DNA of 64,000 nucleotides from Eonycteris spelaea (GCA_003508835.1 PUFA01000225.1:2356001-2420000), one strand, 5' to 3'; counted from the first letter of the stretch, positions 11,684-25,167 are shown. The notes: generated by a model not told the origin, from the letters alone. Numbers and translations are program-made.

Positions 11684-14600
11684 ATGATCTCCATCACTGA
11701 ATGGCAGAGTGAGTGCAACGGGCCCTGCTGCAGAGGGGCTAGGCTGGAATGGGGTGTCCAGGCCAAGTGAGGGCCAAGACGATGCCCTTCCCAGCTGGGA
11801 TCGCTCTCTGGGGAACTGGGAGGTGACCTCTGGAGCCGATGGCCTGGAGCTGCTGTGTTGGCATCCTCCACGCAGCAGGGCGACAGCTGGGTGTAGCTCC
11901 TCTGCCTTCCGGGAGTAGGGGATTCGGACTGTTCAGGGCCCCTAGGTAACCCAAAGCTGGTGGAACTGGAAAGGCGGGGGAACTGGCAAATTCACCACTC
12001 AAGCTGGTGCCTTTCCCATTCTTAGACCTGGAAAGCTGCAAACATGCACCCAGGAGGCTGCTGCCCATTCAGACATCTTTCCCCCACAAATTTGCAGGGT
12101 CTCCTATGGCCCTGGGTCCCTTATTGTCAGAAACTAAACTCCACTCCACTTCCCATTCAGTGAACAAATTTGTCTCCGCTGTGTGCCAAGCACTGTTTGG
12201 GGCATAGAGTATAAAACAGTGAATAAAACAGACATATACCTAGTTTACTCTCTAGAGTGGGGGAACAGGAGATTAACAGATAAAGAAGTTAGTATGTAGT
12301 ATGTCAGGTGGTGATACATCTTCTGGACAAAAATAAAACAGGTAAGGAGGTTAGGGAGTATGAGGCAGGAGGGGTTACCACTTTGTACAGAGCTGTCAGA
12401 AAAAGCTTCACTGGGAAGAGGCCTTTTATACAGAGACCCGCATGAAGTGGAAGGAAAAAGCCATGCTGCTATCTGGAGGGGACAAATGTTCTAGAAAGAG
12501 GAGAGAGCCAGAGCAGAGGCCCTGAGGCATTGGCCTACTTGCTGTGTCTGAAGAATAAGGAGGCTGGTTTTGATAGAGGGAAGTGGGTAGAGGGGTATAT
12601 AGTATGAGTTTAGTCACGGAGGCCGCTGAGAGACCAGACGGTATAAGAACTCTGGTTTTATCTCCACAAGATGGGAAACCACTGAAGGGTTTTTGTGCAA
12701 AGAAGTGATACAACCTATTTATATTTTGAAAACATCACTCTGGGTGTTGGGTTGAGAATGGACTGTAGTGGGGGAAGGTCAGCAACAGGGAGACTTGTTC
12801 TGAGGTGACAGATAGTGGAGAAGACCAGCATGGTAGCAGTGAACTGGTGGGACGTGGTCAATGCTGGATCCGTTTTGAGAAATTCGCTGAAAGGATTTAC
12901 TGATGGATTCGATGTGCAGTGTGAGAGAATGAAGTCAAGAATGATTCTAATATTTTTAGTCTGAGCAATTAGAAGGGTTGAGTAGGGGGAGGCAGGAGCT
13001 GGGTTACACACATGCTGAGTTTGCAGTGTTATTAGACATCTAGATGGGATGTCAAGTAGGTGGTCAGGTGAGTGAGTCTGGGACGGAGAGAGAAGTTTGA
13101 GAGTTGCCAGCATATCGATGATATTTAAAACCATGAGAGTCTATGAGATCACCTGGGGCACAGTTTCTCAGCCTCCCTGCTACTGACATTTGAGGGCAGC
13201 ATAATTCTTTGTTGTGGGGTACATCCTGTGCATTACAGGATTTTAGTAGCATCTCCAGCCTCTACACACTAGATACCAGTAGTGCACTTCCACTCCCAAC
13301 TGTAACAGTCTTCAGACATCACCAAATGTCTCCTGGGAAACAAAATCACCTCCCCCCACATTCCCCCAGATGAGAACAACTGACCTTACCTTAATGTTCT
13401 TAAAAATATAGAGAAGTAGGCTAAGGCCTGAGCCCAGTGGCAAGCCAACATTTTATTAAACTAAAATGTGCTAAGTCCTATGGAGACTGTGCTAAATCCT
13501 ATTAGAGAAAGAAATGAAGGAATCAGATTTGAGTCAAGGAATGGAGAGTTGACTAGGTTTCCAGAAGAACTGACTTTGGGTTAAAACCTAAAAGATGAAT
13601 ATGCTCTAGGCAGGTAACAAGTGGGAGGAAACCACACAGTCACAGGCCCGGAGGCAGGAAGGCGCATTCGGGAAACAAGGATGTAGTTTGAGTGTGGCAG
13701 GTAAGAGGGACAATGACAGGAGATGAAGTCAGACCAGCAGGCCTAGGCCCCCTTATACAGGGCCTGCGAGCAGAGGAAATGATGGGAGGACTGTTTCACC
13801 TAAGCCAGTGGGAAGCCATGAAGGATTCTGTGCTGTGCATGAATGTGGTCAGATTGTATGCTCTCCAAGACGCCTGCCTGCTGTGTGAAGAAGGGTGGCA
13901 GGAGTGAAGCGGAGGCTAACGGGAGAAGGCTATAGGGTTCCAGAACAGAGATGAAGGTGGCTTGGATCAAGTGGTAAGAGTGGAGAAAAATGGGCAGCTT
14001 TCATGATACGTTTGGGAAGAAGAAGCAATGAAACTTAGCTGTGGCTTGACCAAGGGAGCAGGGAGGACACTCATTGATGGCTCTTGGACTTTCGCTACAA
14101 GCTGCCAGGCGGGTGGTGACATTTTTATTCATTTGAGGAAAACCAAGAGAGGTACAAGTTTAAGAAAAGAATAAAAATAGGGCAGTTTGGACCTGTGGAA
14201 TTCAAGATGCCTCCAAGAGAAAAAACCAGGCAGATATGCTAAGCAGGCAGTTGGATACGAGTTTTAGAAGCTCAAAGAGAGGCCTGGGGCATATAAATAA
14301 TAATAAATTTCATATATTAAAGATAAATATCAACATTGTCCACACAGAAGTGATATTTAAGGGCATGGAAATACGTGTGAAAATAGGATGAGAAGTGAAC
14401 TTGGACCAAAGCCTTGAACAATTCAAATCCCAAGAGGAGCTGGCAAAGGAGACGGGGGAAGAATAATCAGAACAGCAGGAAGAAAATCAACATGCTGTCA
14501 TGGAATCCAAGAGACAGGATATTTCAAGAAGGAGCGGCCACCTGCTAACAGATGAGGGCTGACACCTGTCCATTAGATGTGGGAACGTGGACGTCACAGA

Positions 14601-17600
14601 TGGCCAAAGCAAGAACAACTTCTGCGGAGGAGCCTGGGGTGGGAAGTAGACTGGACTGGGTTGGTTAAAGGCACTTTTTCCAGAGCCAGACGACCGGAAT
14701 CAAACGCTGGTTCTGCCAGCTGCTGATCGGTTGACTCAGGCAAGTGACTTGATCGCTCAGTGTTTCCGTTCTGTTTGTGAAATGGGGCTAACAGCATACC
14801 TGCCTCACAGGCAGTTATGAAGATTCAGTGAGTTAGTAAGATTAACAGTGTGTAGACTGTGCCTGGCACTGTGTGCTCATTCGTGTTAGTGGTGGTTCTA
14901 TTAATCACTACTGTTAATTTTGAAAAGTAAAAGAGGCTCTTCTCTCCCCCTTTTCCTCCTTCCTCTTCCTGAGAAATCCAGTCCTAAAGCCATTAGGTAG
15001 AATGTGGGTGGGGGTGGGGTGCCCAGAGTAGGTGTCAGAGCCCTAGCCAGGTGGAAAGAGGTTTACACTGGGCTTGGCCTGGTGCCAAGGCAGGGCGACG
15101 AGGTATCCTGGCAGTGTCAGGGCAGGGGGTGGAAAGGAACTTTTTACTGGAGGAGCCTGGCAGCCACCACCTTAATCAAGTGGTCAAAGAAACAGCACAG
15201 TAATGGGCCGAATTAAAATCACATGTGGCTTCATCGATGCAACGAGAAGAACACAACATCAAATCTTGCTGATATTTCTGCATAACCAGTATCTAGTCAT
15301 GAGCAAATATAAGACAAGCCTAAGTAGAGGGACAGCTGCAAAATAACTGGCCCAAATCTTCAAAAGTGTCGAGGTTAAATCAAGGAAAGATTGAGGAACT
15401 GTTCCAGATACTGGAGACTAAAGAGACATAGACACCAGATGCTACACGTGATTCTCAACAGGATCCTTTTGGTACAAATGAAATTACTGGGGCAACTGAT
15501 GAAACTTAAATGAAGTCTAACTTTAGATGGTAGTAGTGTATCAGTGTTAATTCTCTGACTTTGATGGTTGTATCCTGGCTACACAGGAGAATAAAGGAAA
15601 ACCACACCAAAGTATTTAGGAGTGCTGAGGTAGCCCGTAGCAACCACTCTGAAATGGCTCAGGGAAAAAAAAAAAATTCTTTGTACTTGTGACTTTTCTA
15701 TTCATTTGTGATGAGGGGAAGAGAGAGAGAGACAGGCAGACAGACAGAGAGACAGAGAGAGAGACAGAGAGAGAGACAGAGAGAAATGAATCAATGGTAT
15801 TCCAAGGCTCTCTGAACAGCCTCGGGCCAGAGAGACCTGTCCACTTGCTCCAGAGATACTTTCCCTTCTGGAGCAAGGAAGACATTGAACCTGACTTCAG
15901 TTAATGCGAGCTAAAGAGGGAGTCAGGCTAGCCTGGCTGTGGGCTCTTCTTGGCAGCTGCTCTGGAGCTGCAGGATGGGGTGGGGGCGGGGTGGAGGCTA
16001 AAGCCTGCCATGTCAGGGAGCCCTAAACCTGATCTATCTCTGAGGTCTGGAGAGGTCCTGGCTTCTCACTAGGTGGTGCCCTGGAGATTCAGGCCTCCTG
16101 GAAGAGTGACCAGAGCCGCACCCTAGATCTCAGCTTGAGTCTATGACAGCCCTGGCCCACCTCCAGTAGGGGCCGCGGTGCCCCTATGTCTGGATCCTGG
16201 GGACTGTGGGCTGTGGCACTTCTGTCACTCCTGGTGACATGCCCCACCACCCCGGCCTTCTAAGTCACACTGGCGCCCCTGAGAAGGACTTCAGGATCAA
16301 CCCTGTGACTGAAATCGCTAAGCTACTCCACAAGCGGGAGGCTAGGAAGATCTGAGGCTTGTGTGTGAGAAACGGCTTCCAATCCTTTTCGGTGAGGTTT
16401 TGTGTCTACCCTAGATTTTTTCCACTGAACACTAGTAACATTAACCATGGCCCATAAAGAAGGCTGTGCCCATTATAGGAAAATTCTGGAATGGGACCAG
16501 CCCTTGAAGAAGAGTGTGGAGCAAGTTGGAAAAGTAATAACTGGCAAATCACTGTTGCAGGAAAGTATAACATAGGAGAAAAGACACAACGTGTAAATTC
16601 AAGAGCGATTGTTCTTAAGTGTTTACAGGATGGACATATGAATATCTTAACAAAACAAATGAAAAACCAATAAAATGTTCACATTTTGTGTTTCCACACA
16701 AAAACAACTACTAAAGGAGATAGAGGAAAAGAGTTAATAGTCAGAACTGGAATCAATGATGTATTTTTATGCCAGGTCTAAGCTAAGACCAGATATTTTT
16801 ACAACAGGCATCAAATCTTAAAATATCTTTGTCATACGGATGAAAGAATATGGTTGTGGTCTTCCTCCACAACATTCCGGCCTATCTAAAACCATCACGA
16901 CAAAGCAGATGTACTTCTAGATACACAACATGGTTTCTCTGAGGATAGAGAAATAACACAGTTTGAAAGGACAGCATGCAAAGTTCGTACTGACCCAAGG
17001 TGGTGGTACTCCAGGGCCGTAGGCTCTAAGAGATTGAATTCAGGCCTCACTAGGAAGCGTAAGTAGGAAACAAGTCCCAGTGGATCCCAGAGGTGGATTG
17101 GAACCAGGAGGAGTCAGCCGTCAGAACGAGATGGATTCTGGGAGGTTGGGTCACATGTTGACAAAAATGACGTTCCAATGGGTCCTAACAGACCTCACTC
17201 TCCTGAGAGACCCAGTAAGACTGGCAGTTTTCTGGATTATAAATTGAGTGAGGTTTCAGTCTATAATTTGAATGATAAATCTAATCTCTATATTTTGAAT
17301 GATTCTTTTTAAAAAGCCCTTCGGCCTTACTTCTGTTCTGGAACTGGTCCTAATCCTTTTAAACTGTGTGGTAACAGATTATGAAAGATTAGCTACCCAG
17401 AAGATGGTTCAAAATGTGTTTCTTTTTCTTGCACTTGTAAATGTAACTCAGTAAGTCTAATCTCAATAATTTTGTCTTTGTTTTGTTTTTACAGTTTTGC
17501 CTCTTAATAGCTAGACAACATTTTATAACTATCTATAAAAGCATGGTAATAACACCAATTTTATAGAGCTTGTGAGGGTCGATTCTAAGATATTAGTTAA

Positions 17601-20600
17601 CAAGGTCAGTAAAATTTTTCTCTTCAAAAATTACTTGTGAAATAATTAATTAATTAAAATTACCTGTTTTTAAAAAATCAAGCCAACTTCAAATTTTAAA
17701 AATAAGCCATTTTAAATCAAGTTATATAAATTGTAGCTTAAAAGCCACTCTTTGCCTTATCTTTAATAAGGTACTCATGCCATATCCCTATCCACCATAC
17801 ATACCATTTACAATAAAAAAAATGATAAGGCATTCTAGCTACATTAAGTAAATAAAGTAAATTGCAAAACTGTATGTACAAATAAACTTGAAGTTGTACA
17901 ACCGCATCAGTAATTTTTTTAAATGGATACAACACAATTCCATTTATAATAGCATCAAAAAGAGTAAAATACTCAGGAATAAACTTAACCAAGAAGGCAA
18001 AAGGCGTGTACAGGCATAGCTTGAAGATAATGCAGGTTTGTTTCAGACCACTGCAATAAAGTGAATCATAATCTTTATGTTCAATTTGTGAAAAACATAA
18101 CATCTGTGAAGCACATTAAAATGAGGTATGTTTACACACTGAAAACTAAAAATGTTGCTGAAAAAATTTTAAAAGATACATATAACTAGAAAGACATCCT
18201 GTGTTCATGGACTGAAAGATTTAATATCGTTAAGGTGTCAGTACTACCCAAAGCAATCCATAGATTTAATGTAATCTCTTTCAAAATCACAATGATTTTT
18301 TTTTTTTGCAGAATAAAAAAATCCCTCCTAAAATTCATTTAGAATCTCAAGGGATCTCTAATAATCAAAGCAGTCCTGGAAATAAAATTTTAAAAAATGG
18401 AGGTTTCATACTTTCTAACTTCAAAACTTATTACAAAGCTACATTAATCAAAACAGTATGGGATTGGCATAAAGACAGACATAGAGACCAATGGAATATA
18501 ATAGGAAGCCCAGCAATAAACTCTGGCCTATATGGCCAAATGATTTTCAAAAAGGCCATTCAGTGGAAAAATGACAGCCCTTTCAATAAGTATGTTGGGA
18601 AAGCTGAATATCCACAGGCAAAAAAATGAAGTCGGATTCTTACCTTGCAACATATGTAAAAATTAACTCAAAGTTAATTTTAGCTCAAATAAGTTATATA
18701 ACTCTCAGATGAAAACACAGGAGACATGGGATATGACAATGATTTCTTAGATATGATAGCAAAATACAGGCATCTAAAGCAAAAATAGATAAATTGGACC
18801 ATATCAAAATTGAGAACTTCTGTGCATCAAAGGACACAACCAACAGAGCAAAAAGGCGACCTATGAAATGGGAGAAAATATTTGCAAGTCATATATCTGA
18901 TAAGAAGTTGGCATCTAGAATATATAAAGAACTCCTACAACTGAATAAGCAACAACAACAACAACAACAAAAACCTGTTTAAAACAATGGGCAAAGGACT
19001 TGAATAGACACTCCTCCAAAGCAGGTATACATATGGCTAACAAGCACATGAAAAGCTGCTCAATATCACTAATCGTTAGGAAAATACATATCAAAATAAC
19101 AATGAGATACCACCTTACACCCATTAGAATGGATGCTATAAAAAACAAAACAAAACAAAATAGCAAGTGTTGGTGAGGATGTGGAGAAACTGGAACCTTC
19201 ATACATTGCTGGTGGGGATGTAAAATGGTGTGACTGCTACGGAAAACAGTATTGTGGTTCCTCAGAAAGTTAAATATGATCCAGCAATTCCACTTCTGGG
19301 TATAAATCCAAAAGAAGTAAAAGCAGAGTCTCGAAGAGATATTTGTCCACCCAAGTTCATAGAAGTGTATTCACAATAGTCAAAAGGTAGAAGCAACCCA
19401 AGTGTCCATCCACAGATGAATAAACAAAATGTAGTATATACATACAATGGAATATTATTCAGCCTTAAAAAGGAAGGAAATTCTGACTGATACATGCTAC
19501 TGCATGGACGAACCTTGAGGACGTTGTGTTAAGTGAGTCACAAAATGACAAATATTGCATGATTCCACTTACATGAGGTACCTAGAGTCACAGAAACAAT
19601 GGCGGGTGCCGGGGCTGCGGGCAGGAAGGAGTGAGGAGTTAGTGTTTAACGGGCACAGGGTTTCAGTTTTGCAAGTGGAAGAGAATTCCGGAGATGGTGA
19701 GTGGTGACGGCAACACGACAACATCAATGTGCTTAACACCACTAACCTGTGCACTTCGGAGTTGTTAAGATGATAAGTTTTATGTGTATTTTATCACAAT
19801 TTAAAATAAAATTCCAATTTAGTTCAACTTAAAATGAAGCAATACAATGAATTGTCATCTGTTCACTATCAGTGGCAAAGTTGACAATTCTGTGTGACAG
19901 AGAGTTTAAGAAAAAAAGAACTTCATGTCTTGTTATTGTTACAATTCTTCTTAAATATAAAATATTTATCACATTTCATATTTATGCAATCTGAAATATG
20001 TATCAAAATGTCAAAAATGTAGCCCTTGACCACAAGGGAGGCTTAATATTCTGTACTTCTGTGCTGTGCTCGCCGGCTCTGAGCAAGTTCCTGCAATTCA
20101 GAGAATGCCCCAAGACACAAAGCCAAGAAAAAGACACTGCAGACTGAGGCCGGGGCACTGTTCGTGTGGGTCCAATCTTTGGCAGAAATGTCTGGCCACT
20201 GCGGCTGCAATTAGGAGGCTCAGGGGTGTGTGGTGAGCACCCATGGCAGCTGCTGCAGGAGGGAGGGAGGAGAAGGGAGCAGGTGTCAGCTCGGGTGTAG
20301 ACTCCATGTGGAAAGATGAGCATCCTGATTAACGACTTCTAGTTTTCCAATCAAGTATGAGAAGTCAACACCGGAAAGCTTGGGACAGGGATAGTTTAGA
20401 AGAGGAAGGAGACAGTGTGAAGAGTTGTTCGGGAGGGCTAGCCTCTTGAGAAATACGCAGGACAGCTGGGTGGTTTCAAGACCTTTTGGGGCTGGTGGCC
20501 ATGAGTTGTCAGTGGTCCCCTTCTACCTGCGTGTGGGTTGGGCATCAGCAGCTCCCAACTGCAAGAGGACAGGATCACTGCGGGCAGATGGTTGTGTTCA

Positions 20601-23600
20601 GCCAGGGGCCAAATCCAGATAATGATCTGGATAATGCAGCCTTTGAAGCCTAAGGGAAGCTGGAAGTGGTGAGGTAGCACTAGCTACCTCGTAGGGTTGT
20701 GGGACCGAATGTCGTGATGTGAAGAACTGACTAGCAGTTTCCGGGTACTAGATGTAGATTTGTGCACATTCTTCCCTTCCTGTCTCATCATTCCCCAAAC
20801 ACACAGGAACTGAGATTCCTGGATGAAAATGGAATCTTGCCTCTCCATCTCCCAGAGGGCACTTGTCCAGTGGTGTTGGGGAAAAGTTCTAGCATCCTCA
20901 CCCGCACTCTAGAGCCCATCCCACCACAACCTCCTCACCTGTTGCAGAGATTGGTGTGGGCACCACTGGCTTCGGCATCTTCTTCATCCTCTTTGGAGTA
21001 CTCCTGTACTTTGATTCCGTGCTCCTGGCCTTCGGAAATGTGAGTGCCCCTGCGTGCGGACTGCCCCCAACCTACCCGAGGCCCTTTGTTGGGGTCAGCC
21101 CCAAGATCCTTCAAATCATGCCCATCCAGGGGTCAGGTGCCATCAAGCTCAGGCAGGCGAGGGTGGCTGGGAATGGACAGTGAGGCCCACTGGGTGGAGA
21201 ATCTGAGGATCTGGATTCCCATGCCAAGCTCTGGGGGAAGCCCTGGGGATGCCAAGTGGAAGCAGACACTGTCCATCCATCGGAATCGCTCCAGTTAGGG
21301 ATAGGGATGTCATACAAACATACACGACTGGGGAGGAAGATAGGGGTGTGGTAAAGTCACCATAAGACGTACTTAATATGAAATAAGATCCTTGAAGGAA
21401 AGAGAGTATACCCAGTTGGAGAAGGATGAGAAGGAATTTGGAAAGGAAAAAGGGTGTGGGGGTGCATAAAGCACTTCCAGGTCGATGGAACATGCTGGGT
21501 GAAAGCCGTAGTTGAATTTGAAGGGAGTCTGGGCACTCATAAACGGTTATTAGGAGCCAAGCTGAAGACGGTGACAGGACCACATAGTGGAGGGCTTGGA
21601 GCAGCATTCCACAGGCAGTGGGACCCTGACAGTTCCGTGTGGTTCTGGGTGTGGCTGCCTAACCTATGTCAGCCTTAGTCTTCTTCCTAAAATGGAATCT
21701 CACTATCTATCCTATCTTTCTTGGGAGGTGTGATGAGAAATGAAGTCATATGCAAAAAAGTGCTTGGGAGCCAAGAAATTGGGTTGAATGGGGTGAGAAA
21801 CTACAGACCTTCAATGTTCTCCTTGCCCAGCCCCCTGCCTCTGGGCAGTTCTGTTCCTAACCAGCTCAGATTACTTACAGCTCTGGCTCCAGGATTTTGC
21901 CACATTCTGGGTGGCAAGTCCTGTCCCATGCCTGACTGTGGCTTGGGCCTGGCCCCTGACCCCCAGGGTTGGGAATGGGGAGGGAACCACTGTGTCTGTG
22001 CTCATGCCCCTCCCCTTTCCCGCAGCTGCTGTTCCTGACCGGCCTCTCTCTCATCATCGGCCTGAGGAGGACTTTCTCCTTCTTCTTCCAGAGGCATAAG
22101 CTCAAGGGGACCAGCTTCTTCCTGGGAGGCGTGGTCATTGTGCTCCTGCGCTGGCCCCTCCTGGGCATGTTTCTAGAAACCTATGGATTTTTTAGCCTGT
22201 TCAAGTGAGTGCAGTTCCCTTTCCCCTGGGCAGGCTACTAGCGTCTCTGAGTAGCTGAGATCAGACCACCAGATTTGGGCAACCCAACCAGCAGGCAAGC
22301 CAGACTGATGGTGCAAGAGACGGGAGCCATGGAAGGATTGAAAATGGGGAGAGGCATCAGGCAAACACTTGGAAAGGTCCCTCCAACAGTAGGCTGAAGG
22401 ATAAATTGGAAGAATCTGCCCATCCATCAGCAAACATTGAGCACCTGCCATGTGGCCAGCACTGTGCCTGTCACCAGGGAGGAGACACAAGGCCCACACT
22501 CAAGCTGAATGATCCAGGTGGGGAGGAAGGGCACTGAGCTAACATTTGCAGGCTCCACATATGCACCATCATCATCTCACCTCGTCAACTCCACAACCCA
22601 TTGTCCTCTATAGATGAGGAAACCAACGCTCAGAGAAGATGCCCCCGCCCGAGTTCTCAGAGGTAGCATGTCTCTGGCTCCTGGTTCCACATCCCTCGTC
22701 CTGTCCCATGACAGCCTGGCCCTGGTGAAAGGCAGGGTGTGACTCAGGGAAGACATGTAGGCACCGTCAAGGCCAGCATGTGTCCTAGAGGAAGCAGGAC
22801 TAGAGACAGGTCTTAAGGGATGGGTCTAAGGGAAGACTGGAGGGCACTTAAGGAGAAGAAAGGAAAAGATATTAGGGAAGGTGGGAGTAGGAGGGAAGAC
22901 TCCCAGTGTCTCTGGAGTGCTGTGGAGAGAACAGGGGTGGGGTAGGGATGATCGGGGATGGAAGAATCATGGCCATGGAATTATGGGAAGGAGCTGAGGT
23001 CAGGAACCCCTGAGTTCCCACAGGAGCCCTCAGTCTGCTCAATGTAGCCTCGAAAATATCCCTAATTAGCCGGAATGCCAAGACCTCATAGACTTCATGT
23101 AGTGTGTCCTCGAGAAATGAAATTTTCTCACACATATACTGCCATCCATTTATTCAATTTTCAAAATCATTTACTCAAAGAGTCAAATATATAAAAGTAC
23201 CTACTGTGTGCCCAGTGCAGGGCTAGGTCTGGAGACACGGCTCTAAACAGGGAGAAACTTCTTGAGGAACTTGCAATTCAGTAGAGAAGACAAATTCTGA
23301 CAATACTGATCATTTATTGAGGACTTAGAACTGTGACCAGGGCCACTGCAGATTCAGTAGTTCAAACCCAGAGTCAACCTGGACAAAAACACCTTTCAGC
23401 AGCATTATAAGGGGAAAAAATCAGAGGTATGAGAGACCTCAGGGATGCAGTGAACCTCAGGGAATTGCAACCTAAGGAAAGGAAAAAGCTCAGGCAGCAT
23501 TCAAATTTCCAATTCCCTCACCCCTCCCTTCCCACTCCAACCTCCAGTGCCCCTGAGCCCTTTGAAGGATCACAACTCTGTCCCCAGCCAAGCCCTGCAG

Positions 23601-24884
23601 GGCGTGTTTGTTGAGAGTAGAGGGTTGAGGCAGGAGGGGGAAGACATGAGCACAGCCCCTAACAGCGAGCCCTGCCTGGAGCCCAGAGAACCTGCAGCCG
23701 TGGTGATAACCAATTTGGAGAGGAGGCGACAGTGACAATAATAAAAACAAACATTTCTCAAGCATTTCTTTGTGTAAGGCCCTAGGATGTAGATGCTATT
23801 ATTAAACACTTTTTACAGCTAGAAATAGAGCCAGAGAAATTAAAGAATTTGCCCAAGCTTATACAACACCAGTAACTGATAGAGCCAAGATTTGAACCTA
23901 TGGAGTCTGACCCCAGGGTCTTCATTCTAACCACTCCCTTTGGCTGCCTCTAAAATATCTACTGCACAGAACCAAGCCAGCTCCCAGTGCCCAGGTAGGT
24001 GCCTATTCCCCTGGGAGCCAAAGCTGAAGACTTTCTGTGGACCTCAGCCTTGCTGCCCCCCCATCATCCCCTCCTAGGCCATCACTGACCCCTCTCCACC
24101 CCTCTGCTCATAGGGGCTTCTTCCCTGTTGCCTTTGGCTTCCTGGGCAATGCCTTCAACATCCCCTTCCTGAGTTCGGTAAGTGCCTGTGGCTTGGTGGT
24201 AGGGCCTTGGGATGGGGCCTTGGGTTGAGGGGAGCACATGGAGTTGGTAGAACTGCCCCTCAGGGGCAGTTGACCTTACCCATCTTCCCTTGTACCCCTC
24301 TTTCCCAGGCTGGCCTGCCTCAGCTCCCCTTCCCCTCCCTGCTAATTCTCCATAGGACAAGAGTAGATGAAGTGAGGGGACCCATAAGCAGCTATGCCTA
24401 AAGGGTGGGTATAGAGGAAGGTGGCTATTAATAGCTCTTTATTAAAGTCAAAGAAACAAATACTCAGAGAGTCTAGGTGACCCAGCCAGGAAGTGCCAGG
24501 GATTTCTGGGGAGCCATCCATGTCTGAGCCCCAGACATGGAGAGAATGTGTGACAGCCCAAGCCAGCAGGAAGAGCAGGTGGCAGGTTCTGTTCTTCCTT
24601 GGGGCATGATTGGTGCAGTCGTCCCCAGTGTCTGCCCTGCCCTTTCTCTGAAGCACCTGACAGAACATAAGCTCTCCGAGAAGCCAGCGCCGTGACGCGC
24701 CTGCCAGCTGGGCACGTCCCTGCAGCCCCCTCTCCATAGCTGCGCTTGGCATTGCTCCCAGCTCTCAAGGCCAGCTTCGTAATAACCTAGAGAGTGAGTC
24801 TGCTCTCTACTCTTTGTCTGGAATAATGATTCTTGGCTCCCACAGCTGTTCCGGAGGCTTCAAGGCACCAGCTCAATGGTCTGA
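11684..24884 (+). CDS. GOLT1A: GOLT1A, vesicle transport protein GOT1A (5 coding exons)
   Basis: Coding exons are 11684-11708, 20948-21039, 22026-22204, 24114-24177 and 24846-24884, all with GT-AG borders and consistent phases, giving 399 nt and 132 residues, the usual length. The start peptide MISITEWQK and the end LQGTSSMV match the mammalian protein. It is a small Got1/Sft2-family membrane protein with four hydrophobic segments (about residues 11-30, 40-52, 70-88 and 101-118). A basic loop (QRHKLKG, about residues 60-66) lies between segments 2 and 3. The family works in ER-Golgi and endosome-Golgi vesicle transport. All reading frames are intact. The first intron of 9.2 kb is loaded with repeats, and KISS1 follows 1.3-1.6 kb downstream in the same direction. 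Confidence 0.95.
12150..13470 (-). mobile_element. L2 LINE fragment, interrupted by MER5A
   Basis: From left to right the text is the reverse complement of the L2 3' region: an AACAAATTTG tail with TGTGCCAAGCACTG, GGGAAGAGGCCTTTTATACAG, GCCCTGAGGCATTGG, GGGAAACCACTGAAGGGTTT, and GATGGATTCGATGTG. It continues after the MER5A insertion with CTGAGCCCAGTGGCA. No intact frame remains. Confidence 0.8.
13161..13382 (-). mobile_element. MER5A (non-autonomous hAT-Charlie) inserted in L2
   Basis: About 222 bp starting CAGTTTCTCAGCCTCC and ending GAGAACAACTG. The inside carries the MER5A landmarks in reverse: CATAATTCTTTGTTGTGGGG and CACCAAATGTCTCCTGGG. It splits the surrounding L2, so it is the younger insertion. 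Confidence 0.85.
13470..14440 (-). mobile_element. second L2 LINE fragment
   Basis: The same L2 landmarks recur in reverse orientation: CCGGAGGCAGGAAGG, CAGTGGGAAGCCATGAAGG, ATGAAGGTGGCTTGGATCAA, AGCAGGCAGTTGGATACGAG. It is heavily decayed. Confidence 0.7.
14680..14915 (+). repeat. MIR SINE
   Basis: MIR landmarks in order: CCAGAGCCAGACGACC, TTCTGCCAGCTGCTGA, GAAATGGGGCTAACAGCATACCTG written as separated blocks, then GTGCCTGGCACTGTGTGC. The copy is nearly full length. Confidence 0.8.
15225..15640 (+). mobile_element. L1M 3'-UTR fragment
   Basis: TAGATGGTAGTAGTGTATCA followed by GTGTTAATTCTCTGAC and TTGATGGTTGTATC is the L1M (MB/MC-like) 3'UTR pattern. Confidence 0.6.
15719..15785 (+). repeat. 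(GA)n/(CAGA)n purine-rich microsatellite
   Basis: GAGAGAGAGACAGGCAGACA and similar units on the + strand give a long polypurine tract. Confidence 0.9.
17930..19810 (+). mobile_element. L1MA-type LINE-1 3' end (ORF2 remnant plus 3'UTR)
   Basis: ORF2 landmarks appear in order: AATAGCATCAAAAAGAGTAA, ACTACCCAAAGCAATCCATA, ACCAATGGAATATAATAGGA, CATCAAAGGACACAACCAAC, GAGATACCACCTTACACCCA, ATGGAATATTATTCAGCC. The 3'UTR GTTTCAGTTTTGCAAG and ATGTGTATTTTATCACAAT follow. Frameshifts and stops destroy ORF2 and only fragments of 60-107 codons remain. A CAA-repeat tract lies at 18952-18970. It sits sense to GOLT1A in intron 1. Confidence 0.9.
18007..18131 (+). mobile_element. Tigger-like (pogo/mariner) MITE nested in the L1
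   Basis: About 125 bp starting TACAGGCATAGCTTGAAG with CAGACCACTGCAATAAAGTG inside and closing with the inverted end GAAGCACATTAAAATGAGGT. It interrupts the L1 ORF2 remnant, whose text resumes as TTTACACACTGAAAACT. Confidence 0.65.
22540..22700 (-). repeat. MIR SINE in GOLT1A intron 3
   Basis: Reverse MIR: CACCATCATCATCTCACCTC, then GATGAGGAAACCAACGCTCA, then a decayed head. Confidence 0.7.
23180..23300 (-). repeat. L2 3'-end fragment in GOLT1A intron 3
   Basis: GTACCTACTGTGTGCCCAGT, GGGCTAGGTCTGGAGACA and GAACTTGCAATTCAGTAGAG follow the reverse L2 tail order. Confidence 0.65.
23745..23955 (-). repeat. MIR SINE in GOLT1A intron 3
   Basis: Reverse MIR from ACATTTCTCAAGCATTTC through AGAATTTGCCCAAGCTTATA to CAAGATTTGAACCTATGG and TTCTAACCACTCCC. 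Confidence 0.8.
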
Positions 24885-25167
24885 ACAGCAGAGATGAGCT
24901 CTTTGAGCATGGATCATTGGTTGAGGGGGCTGGAAAGGAAATGGAGTCACCCCTTCAAGCCCCCACACTGCACTGACTCATCTCCCCAACACACTCAGAT
25001 CTCTCCAAGTCCAGAAGGAAGGATGGAGCAGACTGACTGACTTCAAATCCCCAAGTCAATTCAAGAGGCCGTCAGGACTGTGGGAGTGGAGATCCAGGGC
25101 CCCAAGGGGAGATCGCACTGGGGCTGGTATCACATCCCACCCTGTATTTACGGGAGGAAAAGCGAAG

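Larger units (their letters stand above)
11709..20947 (+). other. GOLT1A: GOLT1A intron 1
   Basis: It is flanked by the donor GTGAGT and the acceptor TTGCAG. It holds two L2 copies, a MER5A, a MIR, two L1M fragments and a Tigger-like insert, listed separately. No embedded gene was found. Confidence 0.9.

Noticed and set aside
16491..16673. 60-codon ORF in GOLT1A intron 1
   Set aside because: Not recognised, short, with no splice or promoter context, and close to old repeat DNA.
18306..18629. 107-codon ORF
   Set aside because: It is a decayed L1 ORF2 fragment.
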